A DNA stretch of 21,686 nucleotides from a virus. The position numbers and the translations under genes were made by a program. The stretch spans positions 1 to 21,686 of IMG/VR virus record IMGVR_UViG_3300001683_001938; one strand, written 5' to 3'. Shown here one piece after another: positions 9,160-16,093 of this stretch. The notes below the pieces were generated by a model. It did not search any database and was not told the origin of the DNA. It worked only from the letters and a program-made list of their open reading frames with translations. How positions within the stretch are numbered: position 1 is the stretch's first letter; each line of letters begins with the position of its first letter.

Positions 9160-9648
9160 TTACCCTATACAATATAATGAAACAGATATAACTCTTCCTG
9201 TAACTTTAAGCTGTGGAACGCCATATCTTACTATTAGATCAATTTTTGTAATCGATCCTTTTTCTGATAGACCTTTATCTATTGACTTATCAGTAGAAGA
9301 CTGGAAGGAGTCTAACTCTACAAACGGCATAGACTTCTTCACTGCATCACTTATTTTTGACATAGCGAGTGATTCAAAATTACTAATTGATGAAATCTCA
9401 GTAGTTAGTCTCTTAAGATCAGCACCGTAAGAATAATTTCCAAGACGGTCTCCCTTATTTGTTAAAATAAGATTTTTTAAATTATCGTCTATTTGAGACA
9501 TTGGATCAAAATGCATCTGAAAGATTCCGGATCTTCCGACGCCAATTTCAACAGGTGTCTTTATGCCGACTGGGGGGAGGTCTACTAATCTCCTTAGGCG
9601 CGGATCTGTTGATTTTATTCCAGAACTTTTAAAACTAATCTCAGCCAC
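9160..9648 (-). CDS. Baseplate wedge protein, gp25/GPW family
   Basis: The product has 162 residues. The start is GTG 9646-9648, chosen because a strong AAGGAG site (9655-9660) lies 6 bases upstream; the nearby ATG at 9651-9653 is out of frame. Residues 48-85 carry the family's core: DPMSQIDDNLKNLILTNKGD followed by a Tyr-Gly-Ala-Asp-Leu segment, matching the gp25 pattern in which a helix leads into LLLT-x-x-GER and then FGSxL. The C-terminal half is a beta-type domain ending in VTGRVISVSLYCIG. In T4, gp25 bridges the baseplate hub and wedge and nucleates sheath assembly. Its position beside the gp6-like gene supports the assignment. Confidence 0.88.
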   Translation of the reverse strand: MAEISFKSSGIKSTDPRLRRLVDLPPVGIKTPVEIGVGRSGIFQMHFDPMSQIDDNLKNLILTNKGDRLGNYSYGADLKRLTTEISSISNFESLAMSKISDAVKKSMPFVELDSFQSSTDKSIDKGLSEKGSITKIDLIVRYGVPQLKVTGRVISVSLYCIG

Positions 9649-9654
9649 AACATT

Positions 9655-9660
9655 CTCCTT
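9655..9660 (-). promoter_or_regulatory. Ribosome-binding site that fixes the GTG start of the gp25-like gene
   Basis: AAGGAG on the minus strand lies 6 bases before GTG 9646-9648 and selects it over the out-of-frame ATG in between. The 63-base spacer 9649-9711 is very A+T-rich and shows no clear terminator or consensus promoter. Confidence 0.75.
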
Positions 9661-9711
9661 ACAATATTAAATATTAAGAACATTAAGCTTACCACAACTC
9701 AATTTACATGA

Positions 9712-10734
9712 TTATGCTGAAGAGGGTAGTCCTAAAAACTCTCCGATGCAGTCAACGACGACACCTACACCAAATATGAACCCTAAAACTATTTGAATAA
9801 GAAAGATACAGATGATCTGAACATATGCTGCCAGGGCTGCCACAAGAGTGAGTGAGATGCTTGAAAGCTGAGCTTCAAGAAGGGCATCAATTTGCATCAT
9901 TTCAACTAGTGTATCCACGACGCAGGCAACAATCTCGCATGGATCAAATCCTGAATCTATTATGCAGCCGCTTAGATCAATAAATAGCTGCGGGAGCTTT
10001 AGACAAAAATCCCACACCCATGTGATTGCCCACTCAAAAGTAAACATAAAGCTAATATCCCATATTAGATCCCAGTCCCAGTCACAGTCAATCTCAGGCG
10101 GGAAAAATAGGGCACACCAGTCTGGAGGGAAGTCAAACGGGAGAGAGGGAGGCCAATCTATCCCTAGCTCCCAAGGAAAGAAACTTGGAAGTACAATCTC
10201 TATAAAGAAATCACAAAAATTATCATACCCCTTTTCATCCATCCACGCCTGAATCTCTGCTGATGGCTCTCCAGTGATCCAGTCACACACACAATCATCG
10301 AATGGCGCAGCTAGGGCTTTTATAAAGCAAGCCATAAACTCAGGCAACTCAAAGCAACTAAAGTCAAAATAGCTCAAGTCTATCGTAAATGATGGATCAA
10401 GAATTGGCGGTGCATATGGACCCATGGGAATTACATCTAATATCTCAAGAGTCATATCAAACAATCCCAGCACCCAGGTCTTTTCAAAGTCTGGATCATC
10501 CAGACTTTGTGCATAGTCAAAGGCTTCAACTAGCTCAGCACTTGCACCTGCCTCAAGTGCTCCGCCAAAGTCAATATCTACGCAGCCCCCTATATTGGGA
10601 GGGAAGTTAATACCAAGCTCTGCGCTGAATTCAGCGCCGCCGAGAGCTGCTCTTACAGCAGTTATAAAGCCCTGATTGACTTCACTATCTATCTCTCTCC
10701 AGTCAGATCCATATAAATCAGTTATCAGTCCCAT
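9712..10734 (-). CDS. Acidic Cys/Trp-rich, membrane-like protein in the baseplate cluster
   Basis: The gene codes for 340 residues from ATG 10732-10734, one base after the spike-protein gene ends, to TAA 9712-9714. I do not recognise a family. By count it has only 6 Lys+Arg (2 R, 4 K) against a large excess of Asp and Glu, with 14 Cys and 13 Trp, so its predicted pI is very low. The middle has repeated acidic-aromatic segments (DWPPSLPFDFPPDWCALFFP, then IDCDWDWDLIWD). The C-terminus (about 290-335) is a long hydrophobic stretch (LTLVAALAAYVQIICIFLIQ onward) that could be one or two membrane-spanning helices. No signal peptide is clear. Between the spike-like and gp25-like genes it is probably a virion component that meets the host envelope; that is inference. 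Confidence 0.75.
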   Translation of the reverse strand: MGLITDLYGSDWREIDSEVNQGFITAVRAALGGAEFSAELGINFPPNIGGCVDIDFGGALEAGASAELVEAFDYAQSLDDPDFEKTWVLGLFDMTLEILDVIPMGPYAPPILDPSFTIDLSYFDFSCFELPEFMACFIKALAAPFDDCVCDWITGEPSAEIQAWMDEKGYDNFCDFFIEIVLPSFFPWELGIDWPPSLPFDFPPDWCALFFPPEIDCDWDWDLIWDISFMFTFEWAITWVWDFCLKLPQLFIDLSGCIIDSGFDPCEIVACVVDTLVEMMQIDALLEAQLSSISLTLVAALAAYVQIICIFLIQIVLGFIFGVGVVVDCIGEFLGLPSSA

Positions 10735-10735
10735 C

Positions 10736-12211
10736 TTACTTAATCAGAACCTTTGTTGCCCAAGAGCCATTCTGGCCTCCTGCCCTTGCAATCGCGCCAC
10801 CACCGCTGCCGACTATGAAGTCGGAGGTGATCTCTCCTGCTGTGTTGGTTGCCGGGAGTCCCGACGTAAGAATTGCAAGATCAGCGTCATCACCGCCCAG
10901 CTTAATTACGCCCTCTTCTCCGGGAATAAATACTATATTTCCATCCGACTTTATGACGACAGACGCTCCTGTGTCGACCTCTCCGACATGAATCTTAAGA
11001 TCATCTCTAGCTAGTAGTCTAACCTGGCTGGACTTAAGGACTATAGCTGGCCCCTCCTCAGACGCATCAATATCTGCTATCTGTATGTCAAAATTCTCGT
11101 CCGCGTTTGTAAGCATTGACACGTAGATTCTAGATAGATCATTAATAAAATCAGGGTCACCCTCATTTACATTAGACTCGTCTCCAGTTACAGTTGGTGC
11201 CTTATCTATCTCTTCATACGTTATATCTTCATCTACTCCTCTTATAGCCTCTCCGATTAAAGATGGTGCTGCTATAGAGTCCTCTTGGCCCCTTCCGGTC
11301 ACTATATCGATGGTTCCTCTTCCGACCAGTGAATCGGCTCCTGATTTTACAGTAGACTCTTCTATTCCATATTCTCCGCCCTCTTCATCAACTGTAAATC
11401 CCCTATCCTGACCGAGTGAAATTAAAGTATTGTTTGACCCTTGAAAGACAAGATCAGCTGCCCTCTTACTAAATCTTGGAACACCCTCTCCTATAAATTG
11501 ATTATTGTATGATAGAGATTTTTGAATTATTTCGTTATATGGGCTTACTCCGGGAAGAGTATTGTTTGCTGTGTTTCCATTCCCACCCAATGGAAAGCTA
11601 AAAGGATCTGGAATATCAGCACTTGTTTCTTCAAATGTTGCCATTGCAGAAAAATCCTCTCCAGAGACTGAAAGATTTAATGTTGCCCTGTCAAGGTGAG
11701 TATAATTTAAATCATCTACTTGAAGATCACTTGGTTTTCTACATATCCAGTATCCCATGGAGTTCTTGGAGCCAGCTTTTTCGTATATTATCCACACCTG
11801 CTCTCCAGCATTTACTGGCATGCAAAGGTGGGGTGAGAAAAAAGGATAGAATATTTCGGGGTTGCTTCTCTTTGATCCGCCATCAGATACTACCTGAGCT
11901 ATTATACAATTTCTAGGAAGTTTTTTAATAAGCACACTATTTGAAATAGACGATGCAGTGCTTAACAGTGCATCCTCTATTGTTCCAGATTCTATGTCAG
12001 ATATTTCATCTGAGGTCATTGAAGACTGATCAATTCCTGGCAATCCAGATTCTGGCCAGTCATCTACAACTTTTGACATATACTCTGCTGGATTTGATAT
12101 AAAATCTAATACAACAGCAGAGTAAAACACTCTAGTAGACTTGCTTAGCGGAATGGAGAGATTAGGTCCTGTGGCTCTTTCAAAACCATTTAAAAAATCA
12201 GACTGAGACAC
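10736..12211 (-). CDS. Baseplate hub/spike protein with gp5-like OB-fold
   Basis: A 491-residue product. The start is GTG 12209-12211 with GAGGG at 12219-12223; the upstream codons in frame are TGT and then TAA, so no longer form exists. Residues 91-158 look like the OB-fold of gp5/gpV/VgrG-type spikes (CIIAQVVSDGG, YPFFSPHLCMPVNAGEQVW, YWICRKP). The centre is Asp/Glu-rich and less ordered. Residues of about 385-450 hold short beta repeats (QVRLLARDDLKIHVGE, VVIKSDGNIVFIPGEEG, GVIKLGGDDADLAIL) typical of a C-terminal beta-prism. The chain ends in a Gly/Ala-rich tail and KVLIK. No lysozyme domain is seen, unlike T4 gp5. It should form the central trimeric piercing spike or its adaptor. Confidence 0.8.
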   Translation of the reverse strand: MSQSDFLNGFERATGPNLSIPLSKSTRVFYSAVVLDFISNPAEYMSKVVDDWPESGLPGIDQSSMTSDEISDIESGTIEDALLSTASSISNSVLIKKLPRNCIIAQVVSDGGSKRSNPEIFYPFFSPHLCMPVNAGEQVWIIYEKAGSKNSMGYWICRKPSDLQVDDLNYTHLDRATLNLSVSGEDFSAMATFEETSADIPDPFSFPLGGNGNTANNTLPGVSPYNEIIQKSLSYNNQFIGEGVPRFSKRAADLVFQGSNNTLISLGQDRGFTVDEEGGEYGIEESTVKSGADSLVGRGTIDIVTGRGQEDSIAAPSLIGEAIRGVDEDITYEEIDKAPTVTGDESNVNEGDPDFINDLSRIYVSMLTNADENFDIQIADIDASEEGPAIVLKSSQVRLLARDDLKIHVGEVDTGASVVIKSDGNIVFIPGEEGVIKLGGDDADLAILTSGLPATNTAGEITSDFIVGSGGGAIARAGGQNGSWATKVLIK

Positions 12212-12218
12212 ACATTAT

Positions 12219-12223
12219 CCCTC
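12219..12223 (-). promoter_or_regulatory. Ribosome-binding site supporting the GTG start of the spike protein
   Basis: GAGGG on the minus strand is 7 bases before GTG 12209-12211, immediately after the previous gene's TGA (12225-12227). An in-frame stop at 12215-12217 rules out any start further upstream. Confidence 0.6.
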
Positions 12224-12224
12224 A

Positions 12225-12566
12225 TCATATATCATTCATATCAACAGGCCGCTGCTCTTCTTTTGCAAGAATCTCTGCAAGCCTTAATATTTGATCATTA
12301 GACTTTGCCATTCTTTCAAGATATTTTGACATTATTGATCCAAACATAGTATGATTTGCTGAATTTCCTCTTGACTGAATTAGAAGATCTGTGAACAGAA
12401 TTCCTGCACTCTCCCTGTCATTTAAAGCATTCTCATATATCTCTTTCCACAATAGTTTTTTCTTATCTTCTGTGCTTTCAAGAGACTCAAGAAGATCAGA
12501 AAATCTTTTTATTTTTTTTTCTTTCTCCCCTATGTTATCAACAAGTTTATCAATTTTTTTAGACAT
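12225..12566 (-). CDS. Small charged coiled-coil-like protein (113 aa)
   Basis: The frame runs from ATG 12564-12566, overlapping the sigma-factor gene's TAA by one base (TAATG), with GGGGAG just upstream. The N-terminal 60 residues are Lys/Glu-rich and helical (KLVDNIGEKEKKIKRFSDLL). The second half (FTDLLIQSRGN, then SIMSKYLERMAKSNDQILRL) is also helical, and the tail is acidic. There is no enzymatic motif. The coupling to the sigma factor, and a size like the 112-aa T4 late co-activator gp33, make a transcription-accessory role conceivable, but I see no sequence match to gp33. A small structural or terminase-associated protein is an equal possibility. Confidence 0.8.
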   Translation of the reverse strand: MSKKIDKLVDNIGEKEKKIKRFSDLLESLESTEDKKKLLWKEIYENALNDRESAGILFTDLLIQSRGNSANHTMFGSIMSKYLERMAKSNDQILRLAEILAKEEQRPVDMNDI

Positions 12567-13297
12567 TATGCTCCCCAGAAAAATATGTCAAAATCTCCAT
12601 CTTTAACGAGCTCTCTATAATGTTTTCTTATTGATGACATTGAAACAGAAAGTTGTTTTGGATTTAAACCAGATAATTCTCTCATGTATATAAATATGGC
12701 TCTCTTGTTCAGTAGGTCAAGATCGTCAATGTTTGTGAATAAAGTTATTATTGATTCTATGCAAGCTTTTTCATTTTCACTTTTTAATCTGCCCTTTATA
12801 ACGTTCATCATTTCAAAAAGACTGTCTCTTGATTCTCTTTTCATAATTTTGAAATCTTGCATAGCTGCTATGCTGTAATTTTCTATAGTTGCTGCGTCTG
12901 AATATGTTAGAGACTGTGTATCATCTATGCTTACAACTCTTCTATTGTTTTTTGTCTTTTTCTTACTTTGTATTATTAGCCAGTTTTTTGCAACGACATT
13001 AAAGTATGAAAATGCTTTTGTTCCCCTAGATGGATCAAACTTATTAAGAGTCTCAAATAGAAAAGAAACACAATCATTTTTCAATATTACATAATCTTCC
13101 TTGCTACTTGCAAATCTGTGTATAAAAATAAGATTTTCAGAAAGTTTGCTAAATGCAGGAAGAATATCTTTAACGTATATCTCGTCTCTTATTTCCTTAT
13201 CTGGTTCATTCTGATATTTTACTATGGCATTATGCGCATCTTTTCCAAAATAAGGTTTTTTTGACCGCTTTCTTCTTTTAATCTTCTTAATCATCAT
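12566..13297 (-). CDS. gp55-like late-transcription sigma factor
   Basis: The product has 243 residues, starting at ATG 13295-13297 with a second ATG next to it. The start overlaps the preceding gene's TGA (ATGA), with GGTGA upstream. The N-terminus is very basic (IKKIKRRKRSKK). Residues 68-118 resemble sigma-70 region 2: helices around FETLNKFDPSRGTKAFSYFN followed by NWLIIQSKKKTK, as in T4 gp55-type factors. Residues 205-231 could be a helix-turn-helix (LSGLNPKQLSVSMSSIRKHY). The extreme C-terminus is acidic-hydrophobic (DGDFDIFFWGA), like the sliding-clamp-binding tail of T4 gp55. It should redirect host RNA polymerase to late promoters for the structural genes. The clamp link is inference. 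Confidence 0.82.
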   Translation of the reverse strand: MMIKKIKRRKRSKKPYFGKDAHNAIVKYQNEPDKEIRDEIYVKDILPAFSKLSENLIFIHRFASSKEDYVILKNDCVSFLFETLNKFDPSRGTKAFSYFNVVAKNWLIIQSKKKTKNNRRVVSIDDTQSLTYSDAATIENYSIAAMQDFKIMKRESRDSLFEMMNVIKGRLKSENEKACIESIITLFTNIDDLDLLNKRAIFIYMRELSGLNPKQLSVSMSSIRKHYRELVKDGDFDIFFWGA

Positions 13298-13611
13298 TGT
13301 AGTTCACCAGTATTTTTTGTATTTTTATTTTCTGACACAGTAGATGTCAGAGTGTTAGCAACTATAAGTAAAGAATCGTAAGATCTTTTAATTTGATTTA
13401 TAACATGTCTAACTTCCACGGAATCAAAAAAAACAGGCGTATTTATAATCTCATTCATCTTGCTATATTCTAAGTCAAGTATATCCAAGCACTTCTCAAT
13501 TGAATCTTGAATCTCTAGGATAATCATTGCGTGCTTTATATTAAAATATATTGACAATGCAAGCAATCCAACAATTATCACAAGAGATAATGAAAGAATA
13601 GTAGTTAACAT
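13294..13611 (-). CDS. Small single-pass membrane protein (105 aa)
   Basis: ATG 13609-13611 lies inside the end of the upstream glycosyltransferase (7-base overlap), and TGA 13294-13296 overlaps the sigma factor's start. Residues of about 2-23 form one strong hydrophobic helix (TTILSLSLVIIVGLLALSIY). The remainder (QDSIEKCLDILDLEYSKMNE onward) is helical and charged, ending in an Asn/Thr/Lys-rich tail, so it is probably N-terminally anchored with a coiled-coil body. I do not recognise a family. It could be a host-membrane-modifying or lysis-accessory protein, but nothing in the sequence decides this. Confidence 0.75.
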   Translation of the reverse strand: MLTTILSLSLVIIVGLLALSIYFNIKHAMIILEIQDSIEKCLDILDLEYSKMNEIINTPVFFDSVEVRHVINQIKRSYDSLLIVANTLTSTVSENKNTKNTGELQ

Positions 13612-14777
13612 GGCCCACCATCTAAAACTTCAGATATCATTTTATTATAAAGTTTAATTATTTCTTTTGAACTAAATCTTTCACGAACACTTTCAGATAA
13701 TTTTGATGCCCACAGCTTTGGAATGTCTGGACTATTTCTAAATTTTTTAATTTTTTTCTTAAAGTCTTTCTCTAGAGGGTCAGCCCATTTAAAACCTTTA
13801 AAAAATATTCTATTATCTATTCTTTGATCTGATATTTCAATAAGTTTATAGTGGATTGGTATAAATTTTCCAAGATTTAAAAAATCTAGATGCGCAGACC
13901 AATTTGTTGCAATAATTGGAAGTCCACAAGCAGATGCTTCAAGAAGCGGAAGGCCAAATCCCTCTCCTCTAGTTAGACTAATTAAACACTTTATATCTTC
14001 TCTTCTATAGAGAGATATTACTTCATCTGATGTTAAGTTTCCATGAACTAGGTGAACTTTTGGAAATTTTCCTTTTCTTACTTCTCCCAATATTGACCTT
14101 AAAGTATTTTTTGTAATAGCCCTGTCTATATGGGTGCCTCTTCCAAAGTTTGTTTTTAAAACAAGTCCAACATCCTTATCATTAGCAAATGACTCACAAA
14201 ACCATTTAATAGTATTAAATAAATTTTTTCTGTCTGTGCTAGGGTCATTACCAGTAAAAGTAGCAACAGAAAGAAAATTAAACGATGTATTTAGATTTAA
14301 ATCTAATGGATCGTCATTTTCAAGAAGAATATTATCATAAAACCACTCACCTATAACAAATATCTTAGTTGTTACATTTCCTGAATTTAGACATGTTTGT
14401 CTGATATGATTCGAGGGAACTATGACAGCATCCATTTTATTTATAGCACTGATCCAGCCTTCATTACACTTATCAGTCTCTACAACTGCAGAGATTCCTA
14501 TGTTAATCTTAGCAAGGTTATGGTCCCATTCGTCGGGAAGTTGAACCTGAAATGAAATATCTGCCTTTTGTGATAATTCCACAGACGTATTCATTATTCT
14601 TTGAACAATTCCGTCTTCTAAATCTGTATTTATCATCCAACTAGTGTTTCCCCACTGGACTATCTGTGAAATTATATTAATATCTTTTCTAGACTCGAGC
14701 CACTTGAAAATCTGTCTCGAGTGGACACCATATCCGCTTATTGATAAAAGCGGAGCTCTAATAACAACATTCTTCAT
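13605..14777 (-). CDS. Family-4 (GT-B) glycosyltransferase, first of two
   Basis: This gene codes for 390 residues from ATG 14775-14777, preceded by a perfect AGGAGGT (14786-14792), to TAA 13605-13607. The N-terminal Rossmann-like half begins VVIRAPLLSISGYGVHSRQI. The nucleotide-sugar half has FLSVATFTGNDPSTDRKN (about 168-184), KTNFGRG (208-214) and the GT4 EX7E motif TRGEGFGLPLLEASACGLPI (269-288; E272 and E280). These mark a retaining GT-B glycosyltransferase that uses a nucleotide sugar. No signal peptide or membrane helix is visible, so it would act in the cytoplasm. Donor and acceptor cannot be read from the sequence. It sits next to another GT4 and downstream of the sugar-activation genes. 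Confidence 0.87.
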   Translation of the reverse strand: MKNVVIRAPLLSISGYGVHSRQIFKWLESRKDINIISQIVQWGNTSWMINTDLEDGIVQRIMNTSVELSQKADISFQVQLPDEWDHNLAKINIGISAVVETDKCNEGWISAINKMDAVIVPSNHIRQTCLNSGNVTTKIFVIGEWFYDNILLENDDPLDLNLNTSFNFLSVATFTGNDPSTDRKNLFNTIKWFCESFANDKDVGLVLKTNFGRGTHIDRAITKNTLRSILGEVRKGKFPKVHLVHGNLTSDEVISLYRREDIKCLISLTRGEGFGLPLLEASACGLPIIATNWSAHLDFLNLGKFIPIHYKLIEISDQRIDNRIFFKGFKWADPLEKDFKKKIKKFRNSPDIPKLWASKLSESVRERFSSKEIIKLYNKMISEVLDGGPC

Positions 14778-14785
14778 TCAAGTAT

Positions 14786-14792
14786 ACCTCCT
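14786..14792 (-). promoter_or_regulatory. Perfect Shine-Dalgarno before the first GT4 gene
   Basis: AGGAGGT on the minus strand overlaps the upstream gene's TAG stop (14791-14793) and lies 8 bases before ATG 14777. It is the best-matching ribosome-binding site in the window. Confidence 0.75.
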
Positions 14793-16038
14793 AGATAGTG
14801 TAGGTTTCCCATCTTTTGTATGTGTCTTTCCACGTTCTTGAAACATTCAGTAAAGATTCATGCCACTCAGACACTACATCTTTATAATCAAACTCTGAAG
14901 AGACATAATTTCTAACTTTTTTGCTTAGCTCATCTTTTTCATTTTTGGGAATTTTGTAAAATTTAAAAAGTGCGTCAGCTATAGACTCTGGTGTCGCATA
15001 ATCCTCAAATATGTAAGGGACTGACTGAGATCCAACAAGTGACCTGCAATCGATATCGATGGCAACTCCGTTCTCAGATCCATCCCTATGATCTACTACT
15101 TGCCTAGTGAGGCCTCCAGTCTTCACTGCCACTATAGGGCGGCCTGCTTGCATAGACTCTAGGGTAGATAATCCAAAACCCTCTGCATAAGATATATTTA
15201 AGCAAAAATCTGATATGTTATACAGAATATTCATTTTATCAAATTCAATCCTATCTCTAGAAAAGAAAATATTTTCATGTATACCTAGCATCTCAGATGT
15301 TACAGTAAGATTGGGACCCTCCTGATCCATGGGATCAGTATGCATTATAAGCGTGGCCTTTCTATGCCCTTTCTCTTTTTCAAGCTTGTCAAGAAGAAGT
15401 TTCCATGCAAACAAAACATCATTTGGTCTTTTTCTTTTTGCATTTCTATTAACCCATATTCCAACCATGTGATCATGAGTATCTTTTCCTAAAATGTTAG
15501 CTCTCTGAGATATTCTGTCTTCTTCAGATAGTGGAAAAAATATATTATCAGGAACTGAGTGTGGTATAAATTTTACTTTTTCACCGAGCTTGTCCTTTAA
15601 CATCTCATATGTTAAGTATGAGTGGCAATTTATAGCATCTGTTGAATTATAAAGAGCTTCGTTAAACTTTGGATATGGGTAATTATCCCAGACATGCCAC
15701 CAGACAATTGGGCATATCTGATGAATCTCATCTTCCATTTCAAAAAGCCATATAAAAAATCTAGGGTCAGTAAAGATAAAAAGCAGATCTGGTTTTTCAG
15801 TTGCTAGAGCCACTCTTAGCATATCTCTATTTCCAAATCCGTCTATTGGCTTGATTATAAAGTCTTCATTGACAACTATTGTATCATAATCACTGTGCTT
15901 TAGAGCTGCTCCAAACTGCCTAAATGACCAGTGATCGTTCTTTTCTAAAAGACCCATTATAAGATGTCTTGTCTGAGTTCCCACTCCCGAAGTTGAAAGT
16001 GCATGATCTGACAGTACAAGAATTTTCTTTTTCTTCAT
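14791..16038 (-). CDS. Family-4 (GT-B) glycosyltransferase, second
   Basis: A 415-residue protein starts at ATG 16036-16038; a GAGG lies 12 bases upstream, so the ribosome-binding site is weak. Residues 5-30 form the N-terminal Rossmann start (KILVLSDHALSTSGVGTQTR), with a Gly-rich loop like other GT4 enzymes. Residues 193-208 (GIWVNRNAKRKRPNDVL) carry the basic phosphate-binding pattern. The EX7E motif is at 286-294 (YAEGFGLSTLESMQAGRPIV). It is a cytoplasmic retaining glycosyltransferase with unknown donor and acceptor. It differs clearly from the following 390-residue GT4 and is not a recent duplicate. A -10-like TATAAT at 16067-16072 lies in the preceding 55-base spacer. Confidence 0.87.
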   Translation of the reverse strand: MKKKKILVLSDHALSTSGVGTQTRHLIMGLLEKNDHWSFRQFGAALKHSDYDTIVVNEDFIIKPIDGFGNRDMLRVALATEKPDLLFIFTDPRFFIWLFEMEDEIHQICPIVWWHVWDNYPYPKFNEALYNSTDAINCHSYLTYEMLKDKLGEKVKFIPHSVPDNIFFPLSEEDRISQRANILGKDTHDHMVGIWVNRNAKRKRPNDVLFAWKLLLDKLEKEKGHRKATLIMHTDPMDQEGPNLTVTSEMLGIHENIFFSRDRIEFDKMNILYNISDFCLNISYAEGFGLSTLESMQAGRPIVAVKTGGLTRQVVDHRDGSENGVAIDIDCRSLVGSQSVPYIFEDYATPESIADALFKFYKIPKNEKDELSKKVRNYVSSEFDYKDVVSEWHESLLNVSRTWKDTYKRWETYTI

Positions 16039-16066
16039 ATTCTATAAAAACCTCGGCAATGAGAAT

Positions 16067-16093
16067 ATTATACTTATTTTATAGAGCAGTAAA
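16067..16093 (-). promoter_or_regulatory. Possible promoter upstream of the GT4 pair
   Basis: On the minus strand, TTTACT (16088-16093) is followed after 15 bases by TATAAT (16067-16072), 28 bases before ATG 16038. The -10 box is perfect. The -35 box is only fair and the spacing is short. A TATAAAATA near-match to a late-type TATAAATA box lies between them. Confidence 0.35.

Noticed and set aside
9962-10252. Plus-strand frame rich in Ser-Gln repeats
   Set aside because: The SQSQSQ pattern is simply the antisense of the Asp-Trp-rich segment of the acidic protein.
10676-11014. Plus-strand open frame of 112 codons across the spike/acidic-protein junction
   Set aside because: It is antisense to two well-supported minus-strand genes and has no ribosome-binding site or recognisable protein features.
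10736-12211. Lysozyme domain as in T4 gp5
   Set aside because: No glycoside-hydrolase catalytic motif is visible between the OB-fold and the C-terminal beta repeats.
13440-13447. TATAAATA octamer (T4 late-promoter consensus) on the minus strand; similar at 17427-17434
   Set aside because: Both lie inside coding sequence in A+T-rich DNA with nothing else supporting transcription start, so chance is the simplest explanation.
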